Source of the DNA: Echiichthys vipera
Lineage: Eukaryota; Chordata; Actinopteri; Perciformes; Trachinidae
DNA length: 64,000 bases
NCBI GenBank assembly: GCA_963691815.1
Contig: OY829660.1
Span: forward strand, 5,395,052 to 5,459,051
Reading direction: 5' to 3'
Program-made: the position numbers and the translations under genes
The notes under the pieces: model-generated
Database searches by the model: none
The model's input: the letters and a program-made list of their open reading frames with translations, nothing else
What the model was told of the DNA's origin: nothing
In this document: positions 11,894-24,637 of the stretch, in pieces
How the letters are laid out: every line of letters starts with the position of its first letter
Position numbering within the stretch: the first letter of the stretch is position 1

Positions 11894-12956
11894 GTGAGCT
11901 CCATTTACCAACAACAACAACGGTGTCCGCGTTTACTCAATAGAAAATGTGTCTCAAAGAATGAACTCTCAGGCAACTCTTGTCTATCCTGTGTCTCTAA
12001 ATGATCATCTTTAAAACTCAGAAGGTGATTTCGTGAAAATCATAACATGCTTTGGTCATTTTAGAGCTCCTGAATAGCGAAATATATCAATTTAAGAAGA
12101 CTCAACGTAATGCCTGAAATGTAGGATGTTAAATATTTGCTTGTCCACATTCGGCCCTGTAATGCGACCTGCCTGGTTGTATGATATATTTCCACGTGAA
12201 TATAATGTTATTCCCGCAAAATAGGTGCATCTAAAATGACACTTGGTTCAAGAGAGAGCCTCCCTCTTGTCTTTATATTCCGTTTATTTTATAATGGTGG
12301 CAGGACACGTACAAGACACACTTAGTCTGGGAGAGAGGAGCAGAGACAGCGGGTCTAAGCTGTGCTCCAGCCCTGCTAACAAAGCTTTGCTGATTCTGTG
12401 ATAAACACACTTAATGTTCTGTCAGTTCTTCACAATAAAAGTCCCCCCGTTGTTTTGTCATTTACATTTTCTTTTTAACGAAACTAAAAAATGTAGAAAT
12501 GTCATGAGCAGTAATAGGACTACAGCTGCTGAAAGCCAATATGAAAGAGTAATAGAGCAGAGAAAGTACAAAGACGGAGAGATGATGGGACGACAAAAGT
12601 CGCATTTAAATCGGAAAACAAGGTCGAAACAGACGCGCCAAAGCAGTTTCACGCGCCCCTTTATGCTTCTGGTCTGGGTTAGGTGTACTTCAAAAAAGGC
12701 AAACATCAGATGCTTTCAGTTTGTTTGAGCCTTAAAGCGAAGAGAACAAGTATAAACCGGATCAAATGAAACTACTTAACTGTCATTTCCAAGGAAATGC
12801 AATATATAAATATAAGAAGTTGTTCCTTGGCCCTGTTTGCTCAGCACCACTGAATTGTAGCTTCTGTAAGGGTTGTAGGGGTTATCTACTCAGATGTTAT
12901 TCTTAACAAACATTGTGATTGGGCCTATGGACTCTTTCTATGGAATAACATTGTTC

Positions 12957-13058
12957 GGCAACAGCCTGGTTCCTTGTTAACTTCCTCTCACTGGTGTCAT
13001 TCACATACACTGTAACACGAAATAAAATGGGACCCATTTTGAATAGGTCTATATGTAA
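12957..13058. repeat. Dispersed repeat fragment (mate at 6926-7025)
   Basis: See the mate. It lies just upstream of foldback copy FB1. Confidence 0.6.
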
Positions 13059-13189
13059 AGCATCCTTGGATCCTATTATGACTATGATTGCATAGATGCA
13101 TGGATCAAGTGGCTGACACAACTGAATTTTGGAGGTACCACGGATAGCACCACCTTATTATAATAGTGTTTTCCCTGCGCTGAGTAAAA

Positions 13190-13834
13190 TTGAAATTCCA
13201 ACGTAAAATCGTCCCATGGTCTTTTTCGACACTTGCACACATCAAATAAGCCATCGAGACAGTTTATAAACTAGTATAAACTTCTAAAAGAGAAATCCGG
13301 TAGAGTTGCTAACAGCGGGACATGGCTAACATTGATTAGCTTGGGGCATTACAGCGATGGCATTAAAAAAAAAAAAATGTAAGCACCGATACTGCTTAAA
13401 ATAACAGCAAACCTCTGCAGAAACATGAGAAGAGTCCTTACACATAAAACAAAGCAGCAACAACGTGGTTAGTGAACCCAGAGTTTATTAAAAGTGTTTT
13501 AAAGACTTACCTACCGGCCCCTGTACCAGCTTCTCTCATAGTAAAGTCCATTCATATGGGTTACCAAAGTCAATCGAAAAGGAAGGAGCCCATTGGTGCT
13601 TTTTTTATGTGTAGGGTCTCTTCTCATGCTGCTGCAGAGGTTTGGTGATATTTTGAGCAGTATTAGTGGTTAAAAAAAGCTGTTTTAATGCGTTCCCCGT
13701 GTTACCCTGAGCTAATCGGTGTTAGCCACTTCCAGCTGTTAGCGACTCTACCAGATTTCTCCGTTATTAGATCATACACTGAAAAAACTGTCTCGATGGC
13801 TTATTTGATATATTTAAGTGTCGAAAAAGACACT
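13190..13834. mobile_element. Foldback element, copy FB1
   Basis: The two halves are reverse complements over most of their length: ccatcgagacagtt near 13252 pairs with actgtctcgatgg near 13787, and cagcaaacctctgcag near 13406 pairs with ctgctgcagaggtttgg near 13629. The right end is truncated. The unpaired centre holds ggcccctgtaccagc. Confidence 0.85.
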
Positions 13835-16246
13835 AGATAGATAGACTTTGTGCATATTAGGGGTGAAAGAAGGGAGAGGAGAAGAGAAAAGAGAGGGAAA
13901 AGTGTGGGAAAAGTGTGGTATTTGAAGCAGCTTGCCTGTGTCTGTCCCAGATGAACAGAGAGTCACAGGAGACGCTTCAATCCGACTGTTGAGAGCTCAT
14001 ACACACACACACGTACACACTCCACAAAGATGCATAAATGAGATAGAGACAAGCCCACCCTTATCTTTCCACACGCACAAACATACACCTTAGCGATCAT
14101 GTCCAATTATCCAAATCACAGGCTTCTCGCACCTTTGTGCTCACTGCAGCAGTTGATCCCTTCATTAATGTACATAATGATAAAGCTTTGACCTCAAGTG
14201 CTCTTATCACATAAACAAGCTGCTATTAAATCCTATTATATATATATTAAGGGCCTTTTTGGATGTAAAGTGCTACATCTAAGACCTCTTAACCAGAAGT
14301 TCATTTAGAGTTATTGAACAACTCACTATTCAAAAAGTGTGTTTGTTGATTCATCACGCTGCGTGGGAAAGTGTCTTCCTGTTTCTACGAAAACATCAAG
14401 ATGCCATCTCAAGCTTACAAGAGGGAAATAACAAGCTGCAGATCAGTTTCAGCGGTGTAATCAGGTTCCTTTTTGTTTGTCGCTGATGCCGCTTCAAGCT
14501 CTGAGTTAATTCACCGACTTACATCCACGCTGTTGTGAGAGCAAACCTGCGTCCCACTCAGAACGCCGCAAACACGTTTCCTTACATAGTTTAATTACAT
14601 GCAGACCATCTGGGATTTTTCACATAGCCTGCATATGCTAATTCAAGTTCAATTTGCTTAATTTCCATAAAAGCACATCACCAGACATCAGCTGCACGGT
14701 GGAAATTAACAAGATACAAGAGTTTCTGTCATTATTACTTTGGTCCTTGATGGGAAACAAGAGAGCCGGCTCTTCAGTCTTCCAGACAAAATCAAGACAC
14801 TTGAGTTTTGCAGGATTGACAATGAGAGTCTGGTATTCACCCCCTAATTTCTCTTTCTCCAAATGAGTCGCAATTATCCTGCACAAATAAAGCCAAAGGT
14901 GTGATTAGGCTTCAGGTGTTATTACAAATTATTGATGCCTCTTACGTATATTTCATTTTTAGTTTTTCATATATGTCACGCTGGGGCGATAAAAGCTGTA
15001 ACCTGCTTGGCTTCTCATTATTTCTCAGTACCTTTTTAAGGAGCCCCATCAAATAAATTAGGGTATAAGAAGTTTCTTTTGCTCGTTCCTCAGTTTTCTA
15101 TTTCCACCGCACCTTAGAAACGGCGAAGGTCAGGTTCATTAGACCGATAATTGATTAAAAAGCGACAGGTTTGAAAGAGTTTTCCCTTGAAAAGCATGTG
15201 ATGAGACACAGAGGGTCTGAATTACAGCGTAGCAGTGAGCAGCAAAGCTCCAGCCTGGAAACCAGACAAATCTGCAGACATGTGTCATTCGCTCTGGCTG
15301 GTACGTCTGGCCCCTCTCCCATCCAAACAGATTTACAGCCGACCAAGACGATGACTGACAGAGGAGCATCGCGGTTACTGAACGTAACCAGCAGCAGCTT
15401 ATCAGGCTCACAAAACTCAGATCAAACTGTGAAACTAGGCAGCTCTGATCAAATATGAATCAAGATTCTGTTACTCTATTGTCTTTTTCTCGCTTCAAAT
15501 GTTTTCAGAAACACATTTTAGTGTACTGTTTAGTTGTACTTTGAAAGTTTGTGACCTGACTGCTTCTCTTCCCCTGCTTCAAAATGAATCAAGCACTGCC
15601 TCAACTTAGTCGCTGCGATTGGTTGTAGGTCTATCCAATTGCACCCCGAGGCATTTTGCTCTGCACTACTGATAACGCCCCTTGGAAATTCAAAATGAAC
15701 TGAGTTTCCAGACTAAAACGCATCGGTGATTTGGACGGTGCCATTTTAGTTTAGTTCCTTTTTCTTGTTATTTGTCTGGTAATTATCCGCATTTTTCTAT
15801 TTTAGTAGGTTACTGTTCACCGTTGGCAAATAGTCTCTCAAGTCTCATTTTTTGAATACTAGTCCCTCAGCGGGGACTATTTGACGGGGACCAACTCCTT
15901 TTGTAGAAAGAGAAGTTCACTTCCTGAGCTTCTAAAAATGTTCTTGGGTTCCTTGAAAATGAAAAAACTCATGCAACAAGCACAAGAGGATGTACTTGCA
16001 TAAAGACTGTAGAACATTGCTCTGGTCTAAAATGAGCCATTACACCAACGCCTATGGACATACATACACTCAACATCACTGGGTATATGTTATGTGTAAT
16101 AGATAAAGTGTGACTTGGTTATACTTCGTCCCCATGTCTCAACTTTTTTCACTTCACTGATCTTTCTGTCCACTTAATTGACTGAAGGTCGGCTTGTACG
16201 TGCAAAGGCCAAAAACAAATGACGTTTTATCCGTCTCCCTTTCCAG

Positions 16247-16429
16247 ACATCACAACTACGGCACCTCCCACCACGGCCATCGCCTCTACACTCCCCTTGA
16301 CCACGTTTGGAGCGACCACCACGGCGCCGATCACCATCCCCGGCACGACCCCGGTAACGGAGTGTGAGGAAGGACAACAGGACTGCGGCAGCGAGACGGA
16401 GGCTCCTGATGACTACGACACAGTGACGG
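16247..16429 (+). CDS. nrp1: nrp1 coding exon: b2-MAM linker, Ser/Thr/Pro rich
   Basis: Acceptor ctttccag|ACATCAC, donor GTGACGG|gtaagc; 183 nt, phase 1 to 1. It encodes a mucin-like run beginning ITTTAPPTTAIAST, then an acidic segment CEEGQQDCGSETEAPDDYD. It matches in position the human linker with the glycosaminoglycan site Ser612, but the Thr/Pro tract is longer and no Ser-Gly dipeptide is present. The Thr-rich part probably carries O-glycans (inference). Confidence 0.93.
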
Positions 16430-17062
16430 GTAAGCTTCTTTTTCTTTGCTATGTTCCTCTTCTGTAGTTTTTCTTTCTGTATTTATGATTTTATTCATGC
16501 AGCACTCCCTAAAAAGTTACAATGTGCTTCGGAGGCAAAGCTATATAAGTCAAAAATGCTGAAACAAGGAATTTTGCATTAGAATAATTTGTGCGGGTCT
16601 GTTTTAAAAAGTTATACAACACTCACACGTGCCTTCGTTCTTTGACTTAACCATGCAGCGCTCATCTCTTTCATGTCTATGAAAGTGTCTCTTCTTGATT
16701 ATGAAAAGTCTCCCTTATCTTCCCTCTCGCTGTAGAAGTTTTGACTGAAATGGGATTTTTTCCTGTTCGCCTTGCTCCATCCATGTCCAAAATTCTCCTT
16801 TATCTTGTTTTTTTACTGTCATATTTAATCAAAGACGTCCGATTCCCCAAACTTGGACTGGGAATGTAAAGATCTCCTCTGAAAAACATCCACTGCATAA
16901 TTTGGATTTCTAGTTTTGTTCTTTTCTGAGCTGCTGTGCAACCCTATCGCTATTGCTTTCATGTAAACTGAGGTGTATTGGGTATGTGTTGGCATCTGTG
17001 TGGGCGGGAACCAACAACCTGACCTTTGACCTCTCTCTGACTGTCCCATCTGTTTATAGCAG

Positions 17063-17104
17063 GAGGCACCACGGCGGTCGACCCCATCATGGACTTCATA
17101 CCAG
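17063..17104 (+). CDS. nrp1: nrp1 coding micro-exon: linker before MAM
   Basis: A 42-nt exon, phase 1 to 1, encoding GGTTAVDPIMDFIP; human has GGTT at the same place. The acceptor is tandem, tagcag: the downstream AG (17061-17062) gives the GGTT reading and the upstream AG (17058-17059) would add one codon. Donor CCAG|gtgagg. Phase 1 at both ends makes it skippable without a frameshift. Confidence 0.88.
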
Positions 17105-17639
17105 GTGAGGATGTCCGCCGCAATCTGCTTCCATGTTCTCTACTCATCCTTCATTTATTCCCACTCATCTTCTTTTTTCTTTCTCTACCTTTCATCCCGT
17201 CTTCCCTTCTCTGTACGGTAACTTTAACAGTCGAGGTGAACCATTTCACAGGCACCTGTACACACAAATGTGCCACTTCGGGGTTTCCAGATCAGTGCAT
17301 TAGTTCAGCCGATGGTCCCATCATTCAGTGTCACGGGGACTACTCACCGCCGTCACAGACAACAATGAAAGCAGCTTTCATGGGAGTAAATGGCTTTTTC
17401 ATCGCCCCAGTTCACAAATGAGACTTTAGCCCGGTGCTGCTCAGCCCTGACATGACTGAGCTGCAGAGAGAAATGCTGATACATTCGGTCGAGGAAGCCA
17501 CCTGCGTTGTTTTGGATCGTGTGTTTTTGGAACAGAGAGAATCACAGAACAGAGATGAAGAACGAATGAAGTAACAGCACAACACAGATCTCTCGTTCTT
17601 AAATCAATGAAACTTGGTTTGTCTAAGGTTTGTCAAAAA

Positions 17640-17850
17640 ACAGATGGTTACTGCAATAATACAATAGCTTGACACGTAGTAACAGGTACATTTCTGGTAC
17701 GAGGAGGGAAATAAAGAGTTGGAAACACCAACACTTGTAGTGTATAGAACAATTCGCGTTTCGGCTGGTGGCCTTCATCAGGATCATCATGAAATACATT
17801 ACGCAGATTTAAATAGGGAAAGTATGGAAAGGGGAACAAAGAGGTAAAAG
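17640..17850. repeat. Probable retroelement fragment
   Basis: Contains cgtttcggctggtggcct followed by tcatcagg, a motif common at the ends of fish interspersed repeats. Limits and class uncertain. Confidence 0.35.
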
Positions 17851-17999
17851 AAAAAATACTAGATCACACTAAAAACATGAAGCAATGTCCGCCTGCAGCT
17901 CCCTTTCACAGGTCTTGTGTTTTTGAGTGTTTTCTTCCTGAGACCGTTTCATTTTAAGGATTTCTAATGGCCTAAAGAGGTGACAATAACCAATGTTTC

Positions 18000-18200
18000 A
18001 CAAGCTAAGCCTTTATTGATCCCCAGAGGTGGCAGCAGCACAAAGAGAGACACAAGCATAGATGAATAGAGAAAAGGGCACAGTTAAATAGAAATCAATA
18101 CATAATTACAAGTATATAAAGTAAAAATAAGAATAGAATAACATTATGACATGATGAAAACAAGGAGACAGCAAGGACAATAAAGAATAAAGAGAAAAGC
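18000..18200 (-). mobile_element. Fish retroelement 3' region
   Basis: cctttattgatccccagagg begins a stretch rich in A/T runs, the recurrent fish repeat also seen at 20852. It probably reads on the minus strand. Limits approximate. Confidence 0.45.
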
Positions 18201-18639
18201 AATTCATGTAGCATGAATTATGTTTTGCTTTGATCATCGTGACTTCAGATTTATCTTCAGCCTCCAGTTTGGGGTCGGGCAGCACGGCATCATTCGATTT
18301 AACACCGTGGAACGTCGACGTGAAGTGAACCGCAAGGGTTACGTTTAGGTAAGAAAAGGTGACGGTTAGGGTGAGGCATCAAAACAACTTGGCTAAGGTA
18401 CGAAAAAAGGTTTTGGAAGTGGGTGCAATAGCTGAAGGAGAAACCCGGTGTTCCCGAAAGCCACCCATTCAAAAAGATCGCCGGATATTTGGCCCAATTA
18501 AAGGAGCTGGTACTCCAGAAATACACACAGACGCACCACCAGCCCATTTCAATTTGCACTGCCTCTGCCTCTGAGCACGCACCGTTGGAACTCATTAACT
18601 ATGTCAGAAAATCCCAACTCACCAATCAAATGGTACTAT

Positions 18640-18865
18640 CTGTTATGGGCGGGCGTAACTGTTGACGACAGAGATGCGCCGTTGAAGTCCTCGCCTTGTT
18701 CTTTGCTCTGATTGGTCGTAGTCAGTCGTGATGTTATCCAATTGCGTGCAGTGGTATTTTAAAATGCATGCGTTGGTGCCACGCCTCGGGTTGGGAAGTT
18801 CTATCGCTCGTTGCCAGACCCTACGTCTTTATAGATGTGGTTCTGGCTTCCAGGCTTAGACATTG
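18640..18865. repeat. Probable DNA-transposon fragment
   Basis: gctcgttgccagaccctacg followed by tagatgtggttctggcttcc is a recurring fish repeat end by recollection. No inverted partner or target duplication found. Confidence 0.3.
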
Positions 18866-20017
18866 AGGTTGGTGGGGCTGCATACGGTGCACATTTAAAG
18901 CCTAATGGAGTGCTTTGTTTTTGTCACCTGCCTAGCACCATTTCACAGCTTATCGTGCCTCGTGAATACACCGAATTCAATTTATTTCGGAGGAACCTGC
19001 CAAGCGCAGGAGGAGGGGAGGAAGGATAGTAGCAGCGACAGAGAGACAAAGACGGGGAGAGCCTGCGAGAGGAATAAATAGATGAGACAGACAGGGAGAG
19101 TAGAAGAGAAGAATGGAGTGAGAGCTGGTGAGAGAGAATAGAGGCCTCATGGGTCTCAATTAGCTGAGTCGAAGCATTGCGTGAAGACAGCTTGGGGTTA
19201 CAGGGGAGGGTTACCGGCTTCACGGTCATCTCTGCATCCTATTAGCCTCTCAGAAAACAACACGTCCAGACCTTCAGAGATTCCTGCATTCATTTGGATG
19301 CTGTGGTGAACCGCTGCCGCCAGTCGACTGCTGGCACAGACAGAGAGGAGGAAGGGAAATGTTTGTTTTTTTTCTGTTTGGGTTTTTTTTTTTCCGAGGG
19401 GCCACATCTGCATGTTGGTGGCACCACGCCTTTCTGCGTGGAAGGTCCTGCCGTTCCTCTCTTGATGTCCTGATCCCAAACATCTGTACGCGTTGGCGCT
19501 GTTTTCTATCAGCGGTGACGTCTCAGTTCCTGTGCTCCGACCAGGCTGTGGAGGGAAGTGCCCCGCAGCGCTGTGCAGCATGTACAACTGTCTCTCTCTG
19601 CCTTTCTCAACCTGTTCCATCCACACAAGCCTTTTGTTTGGCACGATATGTTTTCCACAAGCTATACAATTTATACCGCGTGTACAATACAACAGGAACA
19701 GCTTTCTAATATTGATGTTACAAGACTTTCCTCCTCAGGCTGTCTCCTCTCCCCCGTCTAAACTGGAGCCAATTTAGCGGCTGAACACCGCACACGATCA
19801 TAGTTTTTAGCCTGGGTGTACAATGTCTGAGAGGTGCCTGAGTATTATGTGAAGTCATTATAAAACGGACCCCAGCAGCTCATAATAGTACTTTGTACGT
19901 GTTGTCGGGCCATGTCCAAAGGCAAAAGTCTTGCTGTTCCAAATGGGGATCACAGCAAACTCCTGGCTGCAGAGAAATTGTTTGGGACGCAGACAATCAG
20001 TCGAGCATTTCTATTTG

Positions 20018-20628
20018 AAGTGAAATTCCGTTGTAAAATCATCCCGGGGTCGTTTTCAGCAAATACACTCATCAACTAAGCCATCGAGACAATTTTCTCA
20101 TGTAACAACTATTAACAGAGAAATCGGGTAGACTCGCTAGCAGCCGAATGTGGCTAACTCTGATTAGCTCAGGGCAGCACGGTGAATGCATTAAAACGTC
20201 TTCTTTAACTACTAATACTGCTCAAGGTAACGTCAAACCTCTGCAGTGGCATGAGAAGAGTCCTTACAAATGAAATGAAGCACCAATGGGCTCCTTCCTT
20301 TTGGATTATATTTGGTCATCGCCTTAAATGGACTTTCATAACACTCTTTTAATGAACTCTGGGTTCACTAACTATGTTGTTGGTGCTTTGTTTTCTGTGT
20401 AGGGACTCTTCTCATGCTACTGCAGAGGTTCGGTGTCATTTTCAGCAGCATTAGTGGTTAAAAAAGACGTTTGAAGGCCTTCACCGTACTGCCCTGAGCT
20501 AATCAGTGTTAGCCACATCCGGCTGTTAGCGTCTCTACCAGATCTCTCTGTTAATAGTAGATATAATAGATGAGCGCATTTGCCGAAAAAGCCCCTGGGA
20601 TGATTTTACACCGGGATTTCCCTTTCAC
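20018..20628. mobile_element. Foldback element, copy FB2
   Basis: Left end gtgaaattccgttgtaaaat and right end gattttacaccgggatttcc are inverted; the interior matches FB1 (agccatcgagacaattt; ctcatgctactgcagaggtt). About 611 bp in the intron before the MAM exons. Confidence 0.85.
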
Positions 20629-20851
20629 ACAGTGAGGCCTCGACTGTGACTCCGCAAAATAAGATGGCATAAAAACTACTTAAGTTAGGTGCAGTAAAAG
20701 ATCATGGTTTGGGTTCAAATAAGCATGATTGTAACTGTAGTTTAATCTTTCTGCCCAATCGGTGCCCTTTGGATGTTGTAACTCGTCATGATCAATGTCA
20801 GACCATTACGTTTATTTTTTGCATTCGTTTTTAATGACAAATACTTCATAG

Positions 20852-21303
20852 AATAGAATAGATTAGAATTACTTTAATGATCCCAGACTGGGAAATTATT
20901 ATATAACAGCAGCAGTGGGTCAGCAAGTAAAAACTTTGTACATAACATAAATATAATCCAATATATACATAGTGTATATATACAGTGCACAGTGTGCTAT
21001 AAACAATAAACAATAATAATATATACAACAAAATATGCAAAATATACTATAACAATAATAATATATACAAAACAAAAAAAAAACAGTAGCGAGACCAGAG
21101 TTCTCTGTCAGGCAGAGGTGAGAGAGTTAATATATACAGTGATGGAAAGATTTCCTGTATCTGTTGCTACGACAGCGAAGCTGAAGCAGCCTTCTGGAGA
21201 AGGTGCTCCGCTGTCTGACCAGTGTGAGTTGGAGAGGGTGGAGAGGATAATCCATGATGGATAACAGTTTCTTCAGTGTCCTCCTCTCCACCACATATGA
21301 GCG
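20852..21303 (-). mobile_element. Fish retroelement 3' region with (ATAGA)n tail
   Basis: Starts atagaatagaatagattaga, then actttaatgatcccagactg and, further on, an inner segment with tggagaaggtgctccgctg and ccatgatggataacag. The orientation of the tail implies the minus strand. It resembles the fragment at 25240-25450 in its inner part. Confidence 0.5.
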
Positions 21304-21760
21304 GCAGTACTGAAATTAAGCATAGAATTAGCAAATGAGTAAATGTTGCCTCAAATACATAAAGTGGCTTTTCAAATCTAGAAAAAAATCAGAATGAGTT
21401 TTAAAAAAAACAGGGGAACGGAATGTTTCAGGGTAACCGGGACGTGAATCTGTATTTTCACCAACACATTATGAATTTTGAACAAGAGAAATATATTGTA
21501 TTTCTTAATTGTGATGCCAGACGTTGGGGATGGGCTAAACTCCTATTTTTTGTTCTATGTAAATTTTATTATGGTTTCAATTTGGGACAACTGGGCCGAA
21601 GTGCAGGACGCTTTGCTTGATAGATGTACTGTACAGATGCAGTAATGTTGATTCATGTTGATGCATATTTATGCACGTCCTGGGACAGAAAAGGCACTGT
21701 TTGTTATGACATAGTTACAAAATAGGTCAACGATGACTTTGGTCTCCTGGGTCACCCATC

Positions 21761-21790
21761 CACCACCACCACCACCACCACCACCACCTC
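21761..21790. repeat. (CCA)n microsatellite
   Basis: Runs of CCA/CAC giving a polyproline shadow frame; a poly(G) tract follows at 21968-21981. Confidence 0.9.
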
Positions 21791-22170
21791 CTCCTTATGC
21801 TGACTTTAGCGCTCTAGTCTCTCTTTCGCTCGCTATAATCACTGACTTCCCCTTTACACCCTTCATAACTAAGGCCAATACAAATCACTGCCACAACTCA
21901 GACATAAGAAAATGTAAATATGGGTCTTAATAAGCTGCTTGTACAAACGACATATGGGGTCAATTTTGGGGGGGGGGGGGGTCTCGCCCCTACATCTATA
22001 AAAGACAGGAAAGCCAGTGAAGGATTGTGCTCGTGTGGCTGCACTGTGCTCAGGAAAGGAGGATCTTGGGTAGTGTGATCCTCCACTTGCTCATGTCCTT
22101 ATTGGGGTGTCCACCCGACAGTGATGAGTGTATCGGCAAACTCCAACGGCTCTTTCTCCTTTTGTTGTAG

Positions 22171-22308
22171 CATACGTGTGGTTCGCCTGCAACTTTGACT
22201 TCTCATCATTCTGCGGCTGGACCAGAGAGACGGGAACGGGGGCCGAGTGGCTCATCCAGACCAACGGGGCTTCCACCGTCCACAGAGGGCCCACCCTGGA
22301 CCACACAG
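22171..22308 (+). CDS. nrp1: nrp1 coding exon: MAM domain, start
   Basis: Acceptor tttgttgtag, donor CACACAG|gtagga; 138 nt, phase 1 to 1. It encodes VWFACNFDFSSFCGWTRE, the canonical MAM opening with its first two Cys, and ends LDHTG. MAM domains support neuropilin oligomerisation and set the geometry of the ectodomain near the membrane. Confidence 0.95.
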
Positions 22309-23026
22309 GTAGGACATATCTGGTCACCTCTGTGTTCGAGCAGCACCACTCGATAGATGCACTCTGCAGCTCTCCGTGTTCTCATGCAGCTGTTATAAAC
22401 CTGTCTGAACCCTTTTTCCTGGAAGATTTGTAACTACCTTCAGCTTTAAATAACCCGCTTTAGTCTGCGCTGATGGGAATTCACAACAGGGCTTAGGGTT
22501 TTTTTTTAAGAAGGAGAGGAAAAGATGCGTTCAGTGTACTAGGGAATTCCCATTAGACACATAACCTCATTCCTCTGAAGGACAAGGAGTTTGTGAACAA
22601 ACTATCATGAAGTTATGGTGTTCTGCTCAGCCTGGAGCCGCTCCGTTACGCATTTCGACACCTGTCTGTGGATCGAGCTCTTTGATACTTTCACAGTATT
22701 GAGATAGGACGTGTGTTATAATAAAATAAATAAATTTAACTTACAATATGGGACTTTTAACATTATAGTGTCACAGGGTTTTTTGGTGAGTATTTATTGT
22801 CTGTGTGTTGTTCAACAACAGAAAAGGATCGCTGTCATTTCCAGTTTATTTTTATGGATGAATACGTTTAACCCTTAACTGAACTTTGTACATGACACTG
22901 TGTCAGCACTGTTAAGCACAACAATAGCTTTTTCTTCATTTGAACGGGGAAACCTCATTAAGATTAAGCTGTTTTATAAGAGTTAACTGGGGCCTGTTGC
23001 ATAGAGTGACTAATTAAGCCCGGCTT

Positions 23027-23310
23027 GGTTCGAGTCCCTGTGTGGACCATGAATGGAGAGTGGACTGGTGGCTGGAGAGGTGCCAGTTCATCTCCTGGGC
23101 ACTGCCGAGGTGCTGTTGAGCAAGGCACCGAACCCCCAACTGCTCGGGGCGCCGGTCACTGGCAGCCCCCTCGCTCTAACATCTCTCCGTTAATTGCATG
23201 TATATAGGTCCTGTCTGAGCATGTGTGTGTGTAAAATGAAAAAATATAGAGTGAAATTGAATTTCCCCAATGCGGGATGAATAAAGGAATTCTTCTTCTT
23301 ATTATTATTT
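23027..23310 (+). mobile_element. tRNA-derived SINE, second family
   Basis: B box GGTTCGAGTCC at 23027, then a body with tctcctgggcactgccgagg, gagcaaggcaccgaaccccc and ctctaacatctctccg, and a 3' end aatttccccaatgcggg followed by a (TTCTT)n tail. The A box is not clear. A second copy is at 36373. Confidence 0.75.
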
Positions 23311-24251
23311 TGGTTAATCTGACTCATTTTCATTCGATGTGGTTTTCCAGAATACGTTGCTAGTAGCTGAGCCTAAGCTATGTTAAATTTGCTTCATGGT
23401 ACTGAGTCAGACTACCTTGCTTTCTAAAAACAGACTCCGGGTCGAGTCAATAACGGAGTTATAGGCAAACAACAGGACAGATAACACAAACATGCCCCTG
23501 AAATCTGAATTAAATAGAAATACACTCGTGAAATCAGGAATAAAATGTCTAATATAATCATGAAAACAGGAATAAATCCACTAATGTCTATGAACATGCA
23601 GTACCGTCAGCCCTGAGTCAAACTTAGCCGATGCTTTTGATCCTCAAAACCTTTTGAAAATGAACGGATGGCTCTTGAAAGACTTTTGAAAGAACACTCC
23701 GAGCCCTCAGACTTATCAGCACGCCTCAGCTCTCTGACCTTCTCTCCATGCAAAGCTCCCGTGATGGATGCTTTTGCGGAGGCAGCCGCGGCTCCAAAAT
23801 GAACGATTTCACCTTGATTTCTTGACATAACCAGATCTGGAGTAAAAAATGGGCTCCTCTGGTGTCAAGTCTGATCCTCTCCTGAAGCACGCTGATACTG
23901 ACAGTGCTTTGTTTCCAGCATGTAAAGTCCCTGAATGTGACGTCTCTGGGAGTGTGTGAAGCTTAATACTGAACAATATCACAGATGTTATCAAGTTTAG
24001 GAGCAGACAGAGAAACACTTGCGACAGCACGGACAGGCTTTCACATTTTAGCAGCTGACTCAGTGCAGTGAAATTAGTGTATGTTGAAAGTGAGAGTTCA
24101 ATCATATCGATGCCTGTTTTCATTTAAATGCACAGAAGACCGTCTTATTTATTAAGGTCTTATTTTGAATCTATGGTGAAATGGAGTCAGTATATCAGCA
24201 GTGATGTGTCCTCTTCCATCTCTTTACCTTGTCTGTTGCTGCCCCCTGCAG

Positions 24252-24553
24252 GTGGACCGGGGAACTTCATCTACATGCAGCAGGATGACACAGACACGCC
24301 AGGTAAAACGGGCGAAGGTGAGGCTGAAGAGTTGAATGTGGCGAAGCTGGCCAGCCTGCCCATCACCGCGCCGGACGCCGACCTGTGCATGTCCTTTTGG
24401 TATCACATGTTCGGCGAACACGCAGGGGCGCTCCACATCACGCAGAGGAAGGAGGGGGAGAAGGGGCACGTCCTGTGGACCGTCAGCGGCCACCAGGGCA
24501 GCCGCTGGAGGGAGGGGCGAGTCTTGCTGCCGCACTCCAGCGTCTCATATCAG
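24252..24553 (+). CDS. nrp1: nrp1 coding exon: MAM domain, core
   Basis: Acceptor ccctgcag, donor TATCAG|gtaaga; 302 nt, phase 1 to 0. It encodes GPGNFIYMQQDDTD, the conserved LCMSFWYHMFGEHAG and GHQGSRWREGRVLLPHSS. The reading frame is strongly GC-rich at third positions compared with flanking introns, as expected for coding sequence. Confidence 0.96.
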
Positions 24554-24637
24554 GTAAGACAGATGTGGATGTGTCATTTATTTATATTTGTTTGTCCTTA
24601 AGGATTTAAAATGACTAAAGGATAGCTTTCTATTTGA

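Noticed and set aside
19198..19709. 164-residue minus-strand and 116-residue plus-strand frames
   Set aside because: Opposite readings of one intronic stretch with GA-rich and T-rich runs; neither shows a domain or splice signals.
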